A stretch of DNA of 64,000 nucleotides from Phaeospirillum tilakii (GCF_042683125.1 NZ_JBHUIY010000016.1:1-64000); one strand, 5' to 3'. Positions 1 to 11,823 are shown, counted from the stretch's first letter. Numbers and translations are program-made. The notes: generated by a model from the letters alone, not told the origin.

Positions 1-1
1 C

Positions 2-2065
<2,064 letters not shown>

Positions 2066-2104
2066 GGGGGCGTCGCGCCGCTTCCCGCCCGGCCGGAGGA
2101 CATC

Positions 2105-2494
2105 ATGACCCGTGCCAGCAAGCCGCCCTCGCAGCGTCAGCTGCGGGTCGGCGAGGAGCTTCGTCACATCATCGCCGCCCTGATCGAACGCGGGGAATTC
2201 CGCGATCCCGATCTCCAGGGCCGCGCCATCACCGTTACCGAGGTGCGGATCAGCCCCGACCTGCGCAACGCCACCGTGTTCGTGGTGCCGCTGGGCGGCG
2301 GCGACCCCGCCCCGGTGCTGGCCGGGCTCAAGCGGGCCCGATCCTATCTGCGTCACGAGATCGGTCAGGCGGTGCAGCTGCGTTGCGTGCCCGATCTGTC
2401 GTTCCAGGCCGACACCTCGTTCGACGAGGCGTCGCGCATCGACGACCTGCTGCGCAGCCCCGAGGTCGCCCGCGACCTCGACGACGCTCAGTAA
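2105..2494 (+). CDS. rbfA: Ribosome-binding factor A
   Basis: Small KH-like protein that binds the free 30S subunit and helps mature the 5' end of 16S rRNA, important in cold adaptation. 129 residues, normal for the family. Family signatures are the N-terminal RQLRVGEELRHIIAALIERG and the central VTEVRISPDLRNATVFVVPL, followed by PDLSFQADTSFDEASRIDDLL. The start is set by a GGAGGA ribosome-binding site at about 2095-2100. It lies 39 bp after infB, the usual bacterial order, so the two are probably cotranscribed. A long palindromic repeat follows it before truB. Confidence 0.96.
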   Translation: MTRASKPPSQRQLRVGEELRHIIAALIERGEFRDPDLQGRAITVTEVRISPDLRNATVFVVPLGGGDPAPVLAGLKRARSYLRHEIGQAVQLRCVPDLSFQADTSFDEASRIDDLLRSPEVARDLDDAQ

Positions 2495-2506
2495 AACAAA
2501 TTCAAC

Positions 2507-2613
2507 GCGGGCTCCGCCCGCACCCGCCAGGGGCCAGCGGCCCCTGGACCCGCTTCGATAATCGAGGCAGGTCCAGGAGCCGCTGGCTCCTGGCGGGTGT
2601 GGGCAGAGCCCAC
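2507..2613. repeat. Inverted pair of a 44-bp palindromic intergenic repeat (family A)
   Basis: This gap between rbfA and truB is almost wholly palindromic. Bases 2507-2550 and 2570-2613 are two copies of one 44-bp unit in inverted orientation, separated by 19 bp. Each unit contains two nested hairpins (arms GCGGGC/GCCCGC or GTGGGC/GCCCAC, and CCAGGAGC/GGCTCCTGG-like). The right copy, read on the minus strand, is identical over 44 bases to 48839-48882. A diverged copy is at 63949-63992 and a partial copy at 18171-18193. The RNA would fold into a strong cruciform-like structure inside the infB operon. It lacks a T-run, so read-through into truB remains likely. Confidence 0.9.
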
Positions 2614-2627
2614 AGGAAAGGCGCGGG

Positions 2628-3590
2628 ATGGCGCGGAAACGCAAGGGTCAGCCGATCGACGGCTGGCTGTCGCTCGACAAGCCGCTCGGCCTGTCCTCGG
2701 CCCAGGCGGTGGCGCAGGTGCGCCGCCTGTTCGATGCCGCCAAGGTCGGCCATGGCGGCACCCTCGACCCGTTGGCGACCGGGGTGCTGCCGATCGCGCT
2801 GGGCGAGGCGACCAAGACCGTCCAGTACGTGATGGACGGGGCCAAGGCCTATCGCTGGACCGTGCGCTGGGGCATCGCCACCAGCAGCGACGATGGGGAA
2901 GGGGAGGTGGTCGCGACCGCCCCCGGGCGCCCCGACCGCGCCGCGATCCTCGCCGCGCTGCCGGCCTTTACCGGCATCATCACCCAGGTGCCGCCGATCT
3001 ATTCGGCGATCAAGGTGGCGGGCGAGCGGGCCTACGACCTCGCCCGTGCCGGCGAGACGGTGGAACTGGCGGCGCGGCAGGTGCGGATCGACCGGTTCGA
3101 GCTGGTCGAGCAGCCCGACGACGACCACGCGGTGTTCGAGGTCGCCTGCGGCAAGGGCACCTATATCCGTTCGCTGGCGCGCGACCTCGCCCGCGCGCTC
3201 GGCACCGTCGGCCACGTCACCGCGCTGCGGCGGATCCTGTGCGGGCCGTTCGACGAGGCCCGGTCGATTTCCCTTGAAGCCCTGCGGGAGTTGGGGCAAG
3301 GTGCCGACCTTCGGAGCTGTCTGCTGCCGATCGAGACCGCGCTGGACGACATCCCGGCCCTGGCCCTGACCGACGCGGACGCCCGCCGCCTCCAGAGTGG
3401 CGGCCCCGTGCCCCTGGCACGCGCGGCTTCCTTCCTTTCGCAGGCCGAAATTGCCCCGGACACGCCGTGCCGGGCGATGGCCGGTGGACGGCTGGTGGCG
3501 TTGGTGCGCATCGAGGACGGGCTGATCCGCCCGGTGCGCGTGATGGTACAGTCTCGACATGAAGGAGTTGACGATGTCGATCACCCCTGA
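2628..3590 (+). CDS. truB: tRNA pseudouridine(55) synthase
   Basis: Converts U55 in the T-psi-C loop of tRNAs to pseudouridine. 320 residues, usual length. The catalytic Asp47 lies in GGTLDPLATG. WLSLDKPLGLSS and YRWTVRWGIATSSDDGEGE are conserved neighbours, and GKGTYIRSLARDLARALG is the RNA-binding/active-site segment near residue 180. The start is ATG 2628 just after the palindromic repeat, with AGGAAAGG upstream. Its 3' end overlaps rpsO by 17 bp, so translation of the two is probably coupled. Confidence 0.96.
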   Translation: MARKRKGQPIDGWLSLDKPLGLSSAQAVAQVRRLFDAAKVGHGGTLDPLATGVLPIALGEATKTVQYVMDGAKAYRWTVRWGIATSSDDGEGEVVATAPGRPDRAAILAALPAFTGIITQVPPIYSAIKVAGERAYDLARAGETVELAARQVRIDRFELVEQPDDDHAVFEVACGKGTYIRSLARDLARALGTVGHVTALRRILCGPFDEARSISLEALRELGQGADLRSCLLPIETALDDIPALALTDADARRLQSGGPVPLARAASFLSQAEIAPDTPCRAMAGGRLVALVRIEDGLIRPVRVMVQSRHEGVDDVDHP

Positions 3591-3843
3591 ACGCACCCAG
3601 GAACTGGTCAAGGAATTCGCCGCGAAGGAAGGCGATACCGGCTCGACCGAGGTGCAGGTCGCGATCCTGTCGGAGAGAATCCGCAATCTCACCGAGCACC
3701 TCAAGGAGCACAAGAAGGATTTCCATTCGCGCCGTGGCCTGCTGATCATGGTCGGTCAGCGCCGCCGGATGCTGGATTACCTGAAGAAGAAAGACCAGAA
3801 GCGGTACGAGGGGCTTATTGCGCGCCTTGGCCTCCGCAAGTAA
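3574..3843 (+). CDS. rpsO: 30S ribosomal protein S15
   Basis: Primary 16S rRNA-binding protein of the small-subunit platform. 89 residues from ATG 3574 (MSITPERTQE), the standard length. An upstream ATG at 3559 would add five residues, but the AAGGAG at 3562-3567 sits six bases before ATG 3574 and decides the start. Family landmarks are DTGSTEVQVAILSERI, HSRRGLLIMVGQRRRMLDYL and the terminal YEGLIARLGLRK. It overlaps the end of truB and precedes pnp, the near-universal order in proteobacteria. Confidence 0.97.
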   Translation: MSITPERTQELVKEFAAKEGDTGSTEVQVAILSERIRNLTEHLKEHKKDFHSRRGLLIMVGQRRRMLDYLKKKDQKRYEGLIARLGLRK

Positions 3844-3884
3844 GCGGATATCGCGAAAAGACGGCCGGACGTCGGCCATGACGG

Positions 3885-3925
3885 GACCCGCGTGGAGATG
3901 GCTTCACGCGGGTCGCCGTGTTTCT
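3885..3925 (+). terminator. rpsO-pnp intercistronic hairpin (terminator or RNase III target)
   Basis: Ten perfect base pairs, 3885-3894 with 3905-3914 (GACCCGCGTG/CACGCGGGTC), with a ten-base loop and a short mixed T-rich tail (TTTCTATT). In enterobacteria the equivalent gap holds the rpsO terminator and the RNase III site through which PNPase autoregulates. The position here is the same, but the tail is weak, so partial termination or processing is more likely than a full stop. Role is inferred from position. Confidence 0.5.
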
Positions 3926-3987
3926 ATTACACGACGTCGGGACCGCCGCAATCCGGCGGCGATCCTAGGAAAAGGGAACTGACGAGA

Positions 3988-6156
<2,169 letters not shown>

Positions 6157-6180
6157 TCCGCTTCCTTCGGGGACTGAATG

Positions 6181-6218
6181 AAAGGGCGCGGCTCCTTCGC
6201 GGGGGCCGCGCCTTTTTT
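6181..6218 (+). terminator. Rho-independent terminator of the infB-pnp operon
   Basis: Perfect eight-pair GGCGCGGC/GCCGCGCC stem (6185-6192 with 6205-6212), extended by A-T pairs, followed by six T residues at 6213-6218. It is 24 bp after the pnp stop. Confidence 0.9.
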
Positions 6219-6232
6219 CGTCCGTGTCCGTT

Positions 6233-6291
6233 GCGCGGGCTCTGCCCGCGACCCGCCGGGGCGATGCCCCGGACCCCCTTTGTTTTCATCG
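6233..6291. repeat. GC-rich palindromic repeat, family B
   Basis: Two hairpins in tandem (GCGGGC/GCCCGC, then CCGGGGC/GCCCCGG) followed by CCCCCTTTGTTTTC. Near-identical elements are at 25921-25970, 34912-34970, 37768-37852 (variant) and, reversed, at 43683-43738. All sit just after coding sequences. This copy lies between the converging pnp and icd transcripts. Confidence 0.75.
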
Positions 6292-6293
6292 AT

Positions 6294-6322
6294 AAAAAAA
6301 GGCCCGCCCCGAAGGGCGGGCC
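6294..6322 (-). terminator. Rho-independent terminator of icd
   Basis: Nine-pair GGCCCGCCC/GGGCGGGCC stem (6301-6309 with 6314-6322) with a four-base loop. The seven A residues at 6294-6300 become the U-tail on the minus strand. It lies 24 bp beyond the icd stop. Confidence 0.9.
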
Positions 6323-6345
6323 GTGTCGTCGGCAACCGGATCCGG

Positions 6346-7563
6346 TCAGAGCGACGCCATCTTGGCCTGCAATCCCTCGTCGAGCTTGTCGAGGAACTGG
6401 GTGGTGGTCAGCCAGGGCTGGTCCGGGCCGATCAGGATGGCGAGGTCCTTGGTCATGAAGCCGGCCTCGACCGTCTCGATGCAGACCTGTTCCAGCGCCT
6501 CGGCGAAGCGGGCCACCTCGGGGGTGTTGTCGAAGCGGGCGCGGTAGGTCAGGCCCCGGGTCCAGGCGAAGATCGAGGCGATCGGGTTGGTCGAGGTCGC
6601 CTTGCCCTTCTGGTGCTCGCGGTAATGGCGGGTGACGGTGCCGTGCGCCGCCTCGGCCTCGACCGTCTTGCCGTCGGGCGACAGCAGCACCGAGGTCATC
6701 AGGCCGAGCGAGCCGAAGCCCTGGGCCACGGTGTCGGACTGGACGTCGCCGTCATAGTTCTTGCAGGCCCAGACGAACTCGCCCGACCATTTGAGGGCGC
6801 AGGCGACCATGTCGTCGATCAGGCGGTGCTCGTAGGTGATGCCGAGCCGGTCGAATTCGGCCTTGAACTCGGCATCGAACACCTCCTGGAACAGGTCCTT
6901 GAAGCGGCCGTCATAGGCCTTGAGGATCGTGTTCTTGGTCGAGAGGTAGACCGGCCACTTCTTGGCGAGGCCGTAATTGAAGCAGGCCCGGGCGAAACCG
7001 CGAATCGATTCGTCGAGGTTGTACATCCCCATCGCGATGCCGGCGCCGGGGAAGCTGAACACCTCGTGCTCGATGGTCTGGCCGTCGGCGCCCTCGAACT
7101 TGATCGTCAGCTTGCCGGGGCCGGGCACCTTGAAATCGGTGGCGCGGTACTGGTCGCCGAAGGCGTGACGGCCGATCACGATCGGCTTGGTCCAGCCCGG
7201 CACCAGACGCGGCACGTTCTTGCAGATGATCGGCTCGCGGAACACCGTGCCGTCAAGAATGTTGCGGATGGTGCCGTTGGGCGACTTCCACATCTTCTTG
7301 AGGTTGAATTCCTTGACCCGGGCCTCGTCGGGGGTGATGGTCGCGCACTTGACGCCGACGCCGTATTTCTTGATCGCCTCGGCCGCTTCGACCGTCACCT
7401 TGTCGTCGGTGGCGTCGCGATGCTCGACCCCCAGGTCGTAATACTTGAGGTCGATCTCAAGATAGGGCAGGATCAACTTTTCCTTGATGAACTGCCAGAT
7501 GATCCGCGTCATCTCGTCGCCGTCCAATTCGACGATCGGATTGGCGACCTTGATTTTTTTCAT
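6346..7563 (-). CDS. icd: NADP-dependent isocitrate dehydrogenase, eukaryotic-like subfamily
   Basis: Oxidative decarboxylation of isocitrate to 2-oxoglutarate in the TCA cycle. 405 residues from ATG 7563 (MKKIKVANPIVELDGDEMTR). The longer open frame upstream is not homologous and was rejected as coding. The homodimeric eukaryote-like IDH type is recognised by KSPNGTIRN (substrate-binding Ser/Asn), VPGWTKPIVIGRHAFGDQY, the YLSTKNTILKAYDGRFKD region and EAAHGTVTRHYREHQKG. It is divergent from the cytochrome c' gene across 245 bp. It has its own terminator and looks monocistronic. Confidence 0.96.
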   Translation of the reverse strand: MKKIKVANPIVELDGDEMTRIIWQFIKEKLILPYLEIDLKYYDLGVEHRDATDDKVTVEAAEAIKKYGVGVKCATITPDEARVKEFNLKKMWKSPNGTIRNILDGTVFREPIICKNVPRLVPGWTKPIVIGRHAFGDQYRATDFKVPGPGKLTIKFEGADGQTIEHEVFSFPGAGIAMGMYNLDESIRGFARACFNYGLAKKWPVYLSTKNTILKAYDGRFKDLFQEVFDAEFKAEFDRLGITYEHRLIDDMVACALKWSGEFVWACKNYDGDVQSDTVAQGFGSLGLMTSVLLSPDGKTVEAEAAHGTVTRHYREHQKGKATSTNPIASIFAWTRGLTYRARFDNTPEVARFAEALEQVCIETVEAGFMTKDLAILIGPDQPWLTTTQFLDKLDEGLQAKMASL

Positions 7564-7681
7564 CGACGTCCTCCCGGTCTTTGGGCAATTCTCGCATTTG
7601 CCGGGACGCGCGCGGTCCCGCGCGCGGCGCCGCCCCGACCGGGGCCGACGATAAGCATCCGCCGCGGCGAACGCAAGCCGG

Positions 7682-7703
7682 ATCCCCCCCTCTCGGGGGG
7701 GAT
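7682..7703. promoter_or_regulatory. Perfect 9-bp inverted repeat in the icd/cytochrome c' divergent gap
   Basis: ATCCCCCCC (7682-7690) and GGGGGGGAT (7695-7703) flank a TCTC loop. It sits 119 bp before the icd start codon and 106 bp before that of the cytochrome gene. It could be an operator or a leader hairpin. There is no T-run, so it is not a typical terminator. Confidence 0.4.
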
Positions 7704-7808
7704 TCGGGCGGGATCGGCGCCATGGAAACACTTTGTTCCTGGGATCCCGGCCCTTGTCTCGGCCATAGTGTCGCGGCACCGTCCCACTCTCATCGGGAGA
7801 AGACTCTC

Positions 7809-8273
7809 ATGCGTTTCATCGTCAAGCCGGCCGCCCTGGCCGCCATTGCCGGCCTCGGCCTGGCCCTCGCCATGCCGGCGGTTGCCCAGCAATTGAAGCC
7901 CGAGGAGGCGCTGACCCTGCGCCAGGGCCTGATGCTGGCCCTCAAGACGCAGTGGATGCCGATCGGTGCCTTCGCCGCCGGCAAGGCCGATGCCCCGGCC
8001 GACGCGGTCGCCCGCGCCGAGAACGTTGCCGCGATCGCCAAGCTGGCCCCGATCGGCTGGGCCAAGGGCACCGAGAACCTGCCCAAGGCCGAAACCAAGG
8101 CCGAGGCGTTCGGGGCCAAGGCCGCCGCCTTCCACGATGACTGGAAGACCTTCGCCGCCGAGGCCGACAAGCTGGTCGTCGCCGCCAAGGCCGGTCCCGA
8201 TGCGCTGAAGACCCAGGCCGCCGCCACCGGCAAGCTGTGCAAGGGCTGTCACGAGGAATTCAAGGAAGACTGA
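7809..8273 (+). CDS. Cytochrome c' (periplasmic, class II c-type cytochrome)
   Basis: Periplasmic four-helix haem protein. The family binds NO and is linked to NO tolerance and electron transfer. 154 residues with a Sec signal peptide (cleavage expected after AVA, residue 26) and the class II hallmark of a single haem motif CKGCH near the C-terminus followed by EEFKED. The start is ATG 7809 with GGGAG at 7795-7799. The open frame further upstream lacks a signal peptide. It is preceded by an unusual perfect inverted repeat and followed by a GC-rich hairpin. Confidence 0.92.
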   Translation: MRFIVKPAALAAIAGLGLALAMPAVAQQLKPEEALTLRQGLMLALKTQWMPIGAFAAGKADAPADAVARAENVAAIAKLAPIGWAKGTENLPKAETKAEAFGAKAAAFHDDWKTFAAEADKLVVAAKAGPDALKTQAAATGKLCKGCHEEFKED

Positions 8274-8281
8274 TCCCGGAC

Positions 8282-8316
8282 CCCCGGCCCGGCCCCCCTG
8301 GGGACCCGGGCCGGGG
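8282..8316 (+). terminator. GC-rich hairpin after cytochrome c'
   Basis: Eleven perfect pairs, CCCCGGCCCGG (8282-8292) with CCGGGCCGGGG (8306-8316). There is no T-run, so it may act as an RNA stabiliser or in Rho-type termination rather than as an intrinsic terminator. Confidence 0.45.
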
Positions 8317-8393
8317 CGACGCGCGGCACGGCATGGCTGGATTTTCGCCGGGGATCGGGTAAACCGGACGCCCGTGCCTGATGGAGCCCGCCG

Positions 8394-9233
8394 ATGCCGG
8401 AACTGCCGGAAGTCGAAACCGTTGCCCGTGGTCTGTCGCGGGTGTGGCCCGGCCGCACCCTGACCGAGGTGGTGACCCGCCGCGCCGGATTGCGCCGCCC
8501 GTTCCCCGCCGATTTCGCCGCCCGCCTGACCGGGCAGCGTTTCCTCCGTGTCGGCCGCCGCGCCAAATATCTGCTGGCGTATTTCGAGTCCGGGCTGGTG
8601 CTGCTCGGCCATCTCGGCATGTCGGGGCGGATGGTGATCTCGCCCCGCCGCAACACCCCGCCCGGCCCGCATGATCACGTCGCCTTCACCACCGATGACG
8701 GCACCCTGGTGACGATGGTCGATCCCCGCCGCTTCGGGCTGCTCGACCTCGCCGAGGCGGCGGATCTGGCGCGCCATCCCCTGCTGGCCGATCTCGGTCC
8801 CGAGCCGCTGGAGGAGGGGTTCGACGCCGCCGCGCTGGCCGAGGCGCTGGCCGGGAAGGCCACCGCGATCAAGCTGGCCCTGCTCGACCAGAAACTGGTG
8901 GCCGGGCTCGGCAACATCTATGTCTGCGAAAGCCTGTTCCGCGCCGGGATCTCGCCGTTCCGCGCCGCCGGCAGCCTCGACGCCGCCGAATGCGCCAAGC
9001 TGGCGGCGGCGATCAAGGCGGTGCTGGGCGAGGCGATCGCCGCCGGCGGCTCCACCCTGCGCGACCATCTCCAGCCCGATGGCACGCTGGGCTATTTCCA
9101 GCATGCCTTCCGGGTCTATGGTCGCGCGGGGGAACGCTGTCCCGACTGCCCCGGCCCGCCCGCCTGCCCGGGCATCGAACGCGAGGTTCAGGGCGGCCGG
9201 TCCACTTTCCATTGTGCATGGCGGCAAAGGTGA
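8394..9233 (+). CDS. mutM: Formamidopyrimidine-DNA glycosylase (MutM/Fpg) with an atypical zinc finger
   Basis: Base-excision-repair glycosylase/AP lyase for 8-oxoguanine and ring-opened purines. 279 residues. The catalytic N-terminus PELPEVETV is intact, Lys in RRAKYLL and the LLGHLGMSGRM strand follow, and KLALLDQKLVAGLGNIYVCESLF is the H2TH region. The C-terminal finger is odd: CPDC is followed by an extra Cys (PPACPG), and the last motif reads FHCAWRQR, so the usual fourth Cys of the second CxxC is Arg. Metal could instead use the extra Cys, or the finger may be zincless. A secreted small protein follows at once. Confidence 0.94.
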   Translation: MPELPEVETVARGLSRVWPGRTLTEVVTRRAGLRRPFPADFAARLTGQRFLRVGRRAKYLLAYFESGLVLLGHLGMSGRMVISPRRNTPPGPHDHVAFTTDDGTLVTMVDPRRFGLLDLAEAADLARHPLLADLGPEPLEEGFDAAALAEALAGKATAIKLALLDQKLVAGLGNIYVCESLFRAGISPFRAAGSLDAAECAKLAAAIKAVLGEAIAAGGSTLRDHLQPDGTLGYFQHAFRVYGRAGERCPDCPGPPACPGIEREVQGGRSTFHCAWRQR

Positions 9234-9237
9234 TGGT

Positions 9238-9609
9238 ATGAGGATGCACATGGCCGTTGTTCGCCCGTTCGTTCTGGCTCTCGCCGTCTGCGCCGCCGCT
9301 TTCGCCGCGCCGGCTCGAGCCGAGGGATTCCTCAGCGCCTACGAGGATCTGCCGCTGGCGCCGGGGCTGGCCGAAATCGCCGGGGCCGGCGTCGCCTTCG
9401 ATTCGCCCAATGGCCGGATCGTCGAGGCCTATGCCCACGGCCGGCTCAGCCCCGCCGCGCTGCTGCGTTTCTATGCCGACACCTTGCCGCAATTGGGATG
9501 GAGCCGAGAGAGCGACACCCTTTACCGCCGCGAGGCCGAGGTGCTGCGTCTGGCCCCCGCCGCCGAGCGCGACGGGGTGATGGTGCGGTTCTCGATCTCG
9601 CCGGAATGA
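9238..9609 (+). CDS. Small secreted protein of unknown function
   Basis: 123 residues from ATG 9238, four bases after the mutM stop. A clear Sec signal peptide (hydrophobic core VVRPFVLALAVCAAAFAAPARA) ends before EGFLSAYEDLPL. The mature part is about 95 residues, with PNGRIVEAYAHGRLSPAALLRFY and LPQLGWSRESDTLYRREAEVLRL. These read like a compact alpha/beta domain with one Arg/Tyr-rich face. I do not recognise the family. It is wedged between mutM and an enoyl-CoA hydratase gene and probably cotranscribed with both. Confidence 0.75.
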   Translation: MRMHMAVVRPFVLALAVCAAAFAAPARAEGFLSAYEDLPLAPGLAEIAGAGVAFDSPNGRIVEAYAHGRLSPAALLRFYADTLPQLGWSRESDTLYRREAEVLRLAPAAERDGVMVRFSISPE

Positions 9610-9637
9610 CCCGTCCGCAGGGAGGAGCGACCCCGTC

Positions 9638-10414
9638 ATGGCCTATGAAACCATCATCGTCGAGACCCGCCGCCACGTCGGCCTGATCACCCTCAACCGC
9701 CCGAAGGCGCTCAACGCGCTCTGTGCCCAGCTGGTGGCCGAACTCGGTCAGGCGCTCGACGCCTTCGAGGCCGATGACGAGATCGGCGCGATCGTCCTGA
9801 CCGGCTCGGAAAAGGCCTTCGCCGCCGGGGCCGACATCAAGGAGATGGCCGGCAAGAGCTTCATGGACGCCTATCTGGCCGACTTCATCACCGATGGCTG
9901 GGAACGGATCACCACCTGCCGCAAGCCGGTGATCGCGGCGGTGGCCGGCTTCGCCCTCGGCGGCGGCTGCGAGGTGGCGATGATGTGCGATTTCATCCTC
10001 GCCGCCGACAATGCCAAGTTCGGCCAGCCGGAAATCACCCTCGGCATCATTCCCGGCGCCGGCGGCACCCAGCGCCTGACCCGCGCCGTCGGCAAGGCCA
10101 AGGCGATGGAGATGGTGTTGACCGGGCGGATGATCGACGCCGCCGAGGCCGAGCGCGCCGGGCTGGTCAGCCGGGTGGTGCCGCTGGCCGAGCTGGTCGA
10201 AGAGGCGGTCAAGGTGGCCGAGAAGATCGCCGGCCTCAGCCGGCCGGTGGTGCTGATGGCCAAGGAGGCGGTCAACGCCGCGTTCGAGACCTCGCTGTCG
10301 CAGGGAATCCGGTTCGAACGCCGGCTGTTCCATGCCACCTTCGCCACCGAGGACCAGAAGGAAGGCATGGCCGCCTTCATCGAGAAGCGCAGCCCGACCT
10401 TCCGCAACCGCTGA
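9638..10414 (+). CDS. Enoyl-CoA hydratase
   Basis: Crotonase-fold enzyme that hydrates trans-2-enoyl-CoA to 3-hydroxyacyl-CoA in beta-oxidation or related CoA pathways. 258 residues, the typical short-chain hydratase length. The oxyanion-hole segments AAGADIKEM and ALGGGCEVAM, and both catalytic Glu residues (Glu112 in GGGCEVAMMCD, Glu132 in QPEITLGIIPGAGGTQRL), are in place with the expected 20-residue spacing. GGAGG at 9621-9625 supports the start. No other beta-oxidation gene is adjacent, although an ETF-QO gene lies about 19 kb away. Confidence 0.95.
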   Translation: MAYETIIVETRRHVGLITLNRPKALNALCAQLVAELGQALDAFEADDEIGAIVLTGSEKAFAAGADIKEMAGKSFMDAYLADFITDGWERITTCRKPVIAAVAGFALGGGCEVAMMCDFILAADNAKFGQPEITLGIIPGAGGTQRLTRAVGKAKAMEMVLTGRMIDAAEAERAGLVSRVVPLAELVEEAVKVAEKIAGLSRPVVLMAKEAVNAAFETSLSQGIRFERRLFHATFATEDQKEGMAAFIEKRSPTFRNR

Positions 10415-10427
10415 GGTCCCGCGCCGG

Positions 10428-10453
10428 CGGGGAGGGGCGCGGGCCGCTCCCCG
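10428..10453. terminator. Hairpin between convergent genes
   Basis: CGGGGAG (10428-10434) pairs with CTCCCCG (10447-10453), placed between the converging enoyl-CoA hydratase and flgE genes. There is no T-run on either side, so it is only a possible bidirectional stop. Confidence 0.3.
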
Positions 10454-10469
10454 TCCGGGCGTGGCCCGG

Positions 10470-11738
10470 TCAGCTCTTGATGTTGGCCAGGGTGCCGTAC
10501 ATTTCCTTGCAGGTGGCGACCACCTGCGAGGCGGCCGAATAGGCCTGCTGCGACACGATCATCCGCGAGAATTCGGTGCCGGTGTCGGTGGTCGAGCCCT
10601 CCAGCGCCTGGGAAGCGAGCGTGCCGGTGCCGTTCTGGCCCGGTTTGCCGATCATCGCCTCGCCCGAACTCAGACCGGTCTGGTAGACGTTGCCGCTCCG
10701 CACCGTCAGCCCGTTGGCATTGGCGAAATTGGCCAGGGCGATCTGGCCGACGGTGACCGACAGGCCGCTGCCATAGGTGGCGGAGACGGTGCCGTCCGAA
10801 GCGACCGACATCTTGGAATACTTGCTCTTGATGTAGCCGTTCTGGTCGGTGCTGGACACCTTGATGTCGTTGCTGCCCCGGTCGTACTGGGTCAGGTCGG
10901 AGAAGTCGAACGACACCGTCTGCGATCCCGCACCGCCGCCGATGGCGGTGGACAGGGAACTGCCGCTGACGCCGTCGATCGCGCTGATCCCGCCGCCCGA
11001 GCCGAAGGTCACCGTGTGGCTGCCCGGGCTGAAGGTCAGCGACGGATCGGACGAGGACAGCGCCATCGTCCATTCGTCCGACATCACGCTGTCGGGGGTG
11101 AAGGTCAGCGTGACCATCTCACTCGCCCCGGAGGCGTTGTAGATCTCGACGGTGGCGCTGACCGAGCTGACATTGCCGCCCAGCGCCGCCACCGACAGCG
11201 ATTCCGGCAGGTTGGCGTTGAGCTTGAGCGAGGAGGTGGCTTTCCACGCATAGCCGGTGGGATCGACCCCGAGCGCGCTGGGGGTGGTGCTGAGGGTGGT
11301 GGTCCCGGTGACGGGATCGTAGGTGGCGGCGTAGCCCTCGAGGTAATAATCGTTGCCGAGGGTCAGGAAGCCCCTGTCGTTGAGCGAGAACTCGCCGTCG
11401 CGGCTGTAGAAGTACTCGGTCGAGGCGACCGCGCCGGTGCCGGCATCGGTCTTGACCAGGCAGAAGAAGCCCCTTCCGCTGATGGCGAGGTCGGTGTCGT
11501 TGGACGAATCCGCGACGTTCCCCTGCAGGGTGACGTTCTGCCGGGTGTTGGCGGTGACCCCCGCCCCGTTGGTGCCCCCGCCGGCCGCGGCGGTGACCAG
11601 ATCGGCGAACCGGGTGCGGTTGGACTTGTAGCCGGAGGTCGAACTGTTGGCCAGATTGTTGGCGACGGTCGCGAGCGACTGGCTTTCGGCCTTCAGCCCG
11701 GACACCGAGTTGACCAACGCCGAGGAGATCGTGGACAT
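10470..11738 (-). CDS. flgE: Flagellar hook protein FlgE, isolated from other flagellar genes
   Basis: Builds the curved hook joining basal body and filament. 422 residues. The N-terminal D0 domain (MSTISSALVNSVSGLKAESQ, ANNLANSSTSGYKSNRTRF), the SGRGFF motif, a Ser/Gly/Thr-rich middle and the C-terminal rod motif (FSRMIVSQQAYSAASQV) are all present. The start is ATG 11738 with GGGAGA before it. Two features stand out: Cys93 (GRGFFCLV) and Cys410 (VVATCKEMY) in a family that is nearly cysteine-free, and no other flagellar structural or assembly gene in the window. It may be the only hook gene or a paralogue. Confidence 0.9.
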   Translation of the reverse strand: MSTISSALVNSVSGLKAESQSLATVANNLANSSTSGYKSNRTRFADLVTAAAGGGTNGAGVTANTRQNVTLQGNVADSSNDTDLAISGRGFFCLVKTDAGTGAVASTEYFYSRDGEFSLNDRGFLTLGNDYYLEGYAATYDPVTGTTTLSTTPSALGVDPTGYAWKATSSLKLNANLPESLSVAALGGNVSSVSATVEIYNASGASEMVTLTFTPDSVMSDEWTMALSSSDPSLTFSPGSHTVTFGSGGGISAIDGVSGSSLSTAIGGGAGSQTVSFDFSDLTQYDRGSNDIKVSSTDQNGYIKSKYSKMSVASDGTVSATYGSGLSVTVGQIALANFANANGLTVRSGNVYQTGLSSGEAMIGKPGQNGTGTLASQALEGSTTDTGTEFSRMIVSQQAYSAASQVVATCKEMYGTLANIKS

Positions 11739-11823
11739 CGAAGGGGTCTCCCGTAGGGGCGGAGCGAACCGACCGCCCAGGCTGATCCCACCAGCCCCGG
11801 CGATCCATCGTTTTGCTTTGTAC

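Noticed and set aside
3892..3987. Upstream in-frame extension of pnp from GTG 3892
   Set aside because: It crosses the rpsO-pnp hairpin and lacks PNPase similarity; ATG 3988 matches the conserved N-terminus.
6178..7896. Plus-strand frame of about 570 codons opposite icd
   Set aside because: Starts inside the pnp terminator and is the complement of icd.
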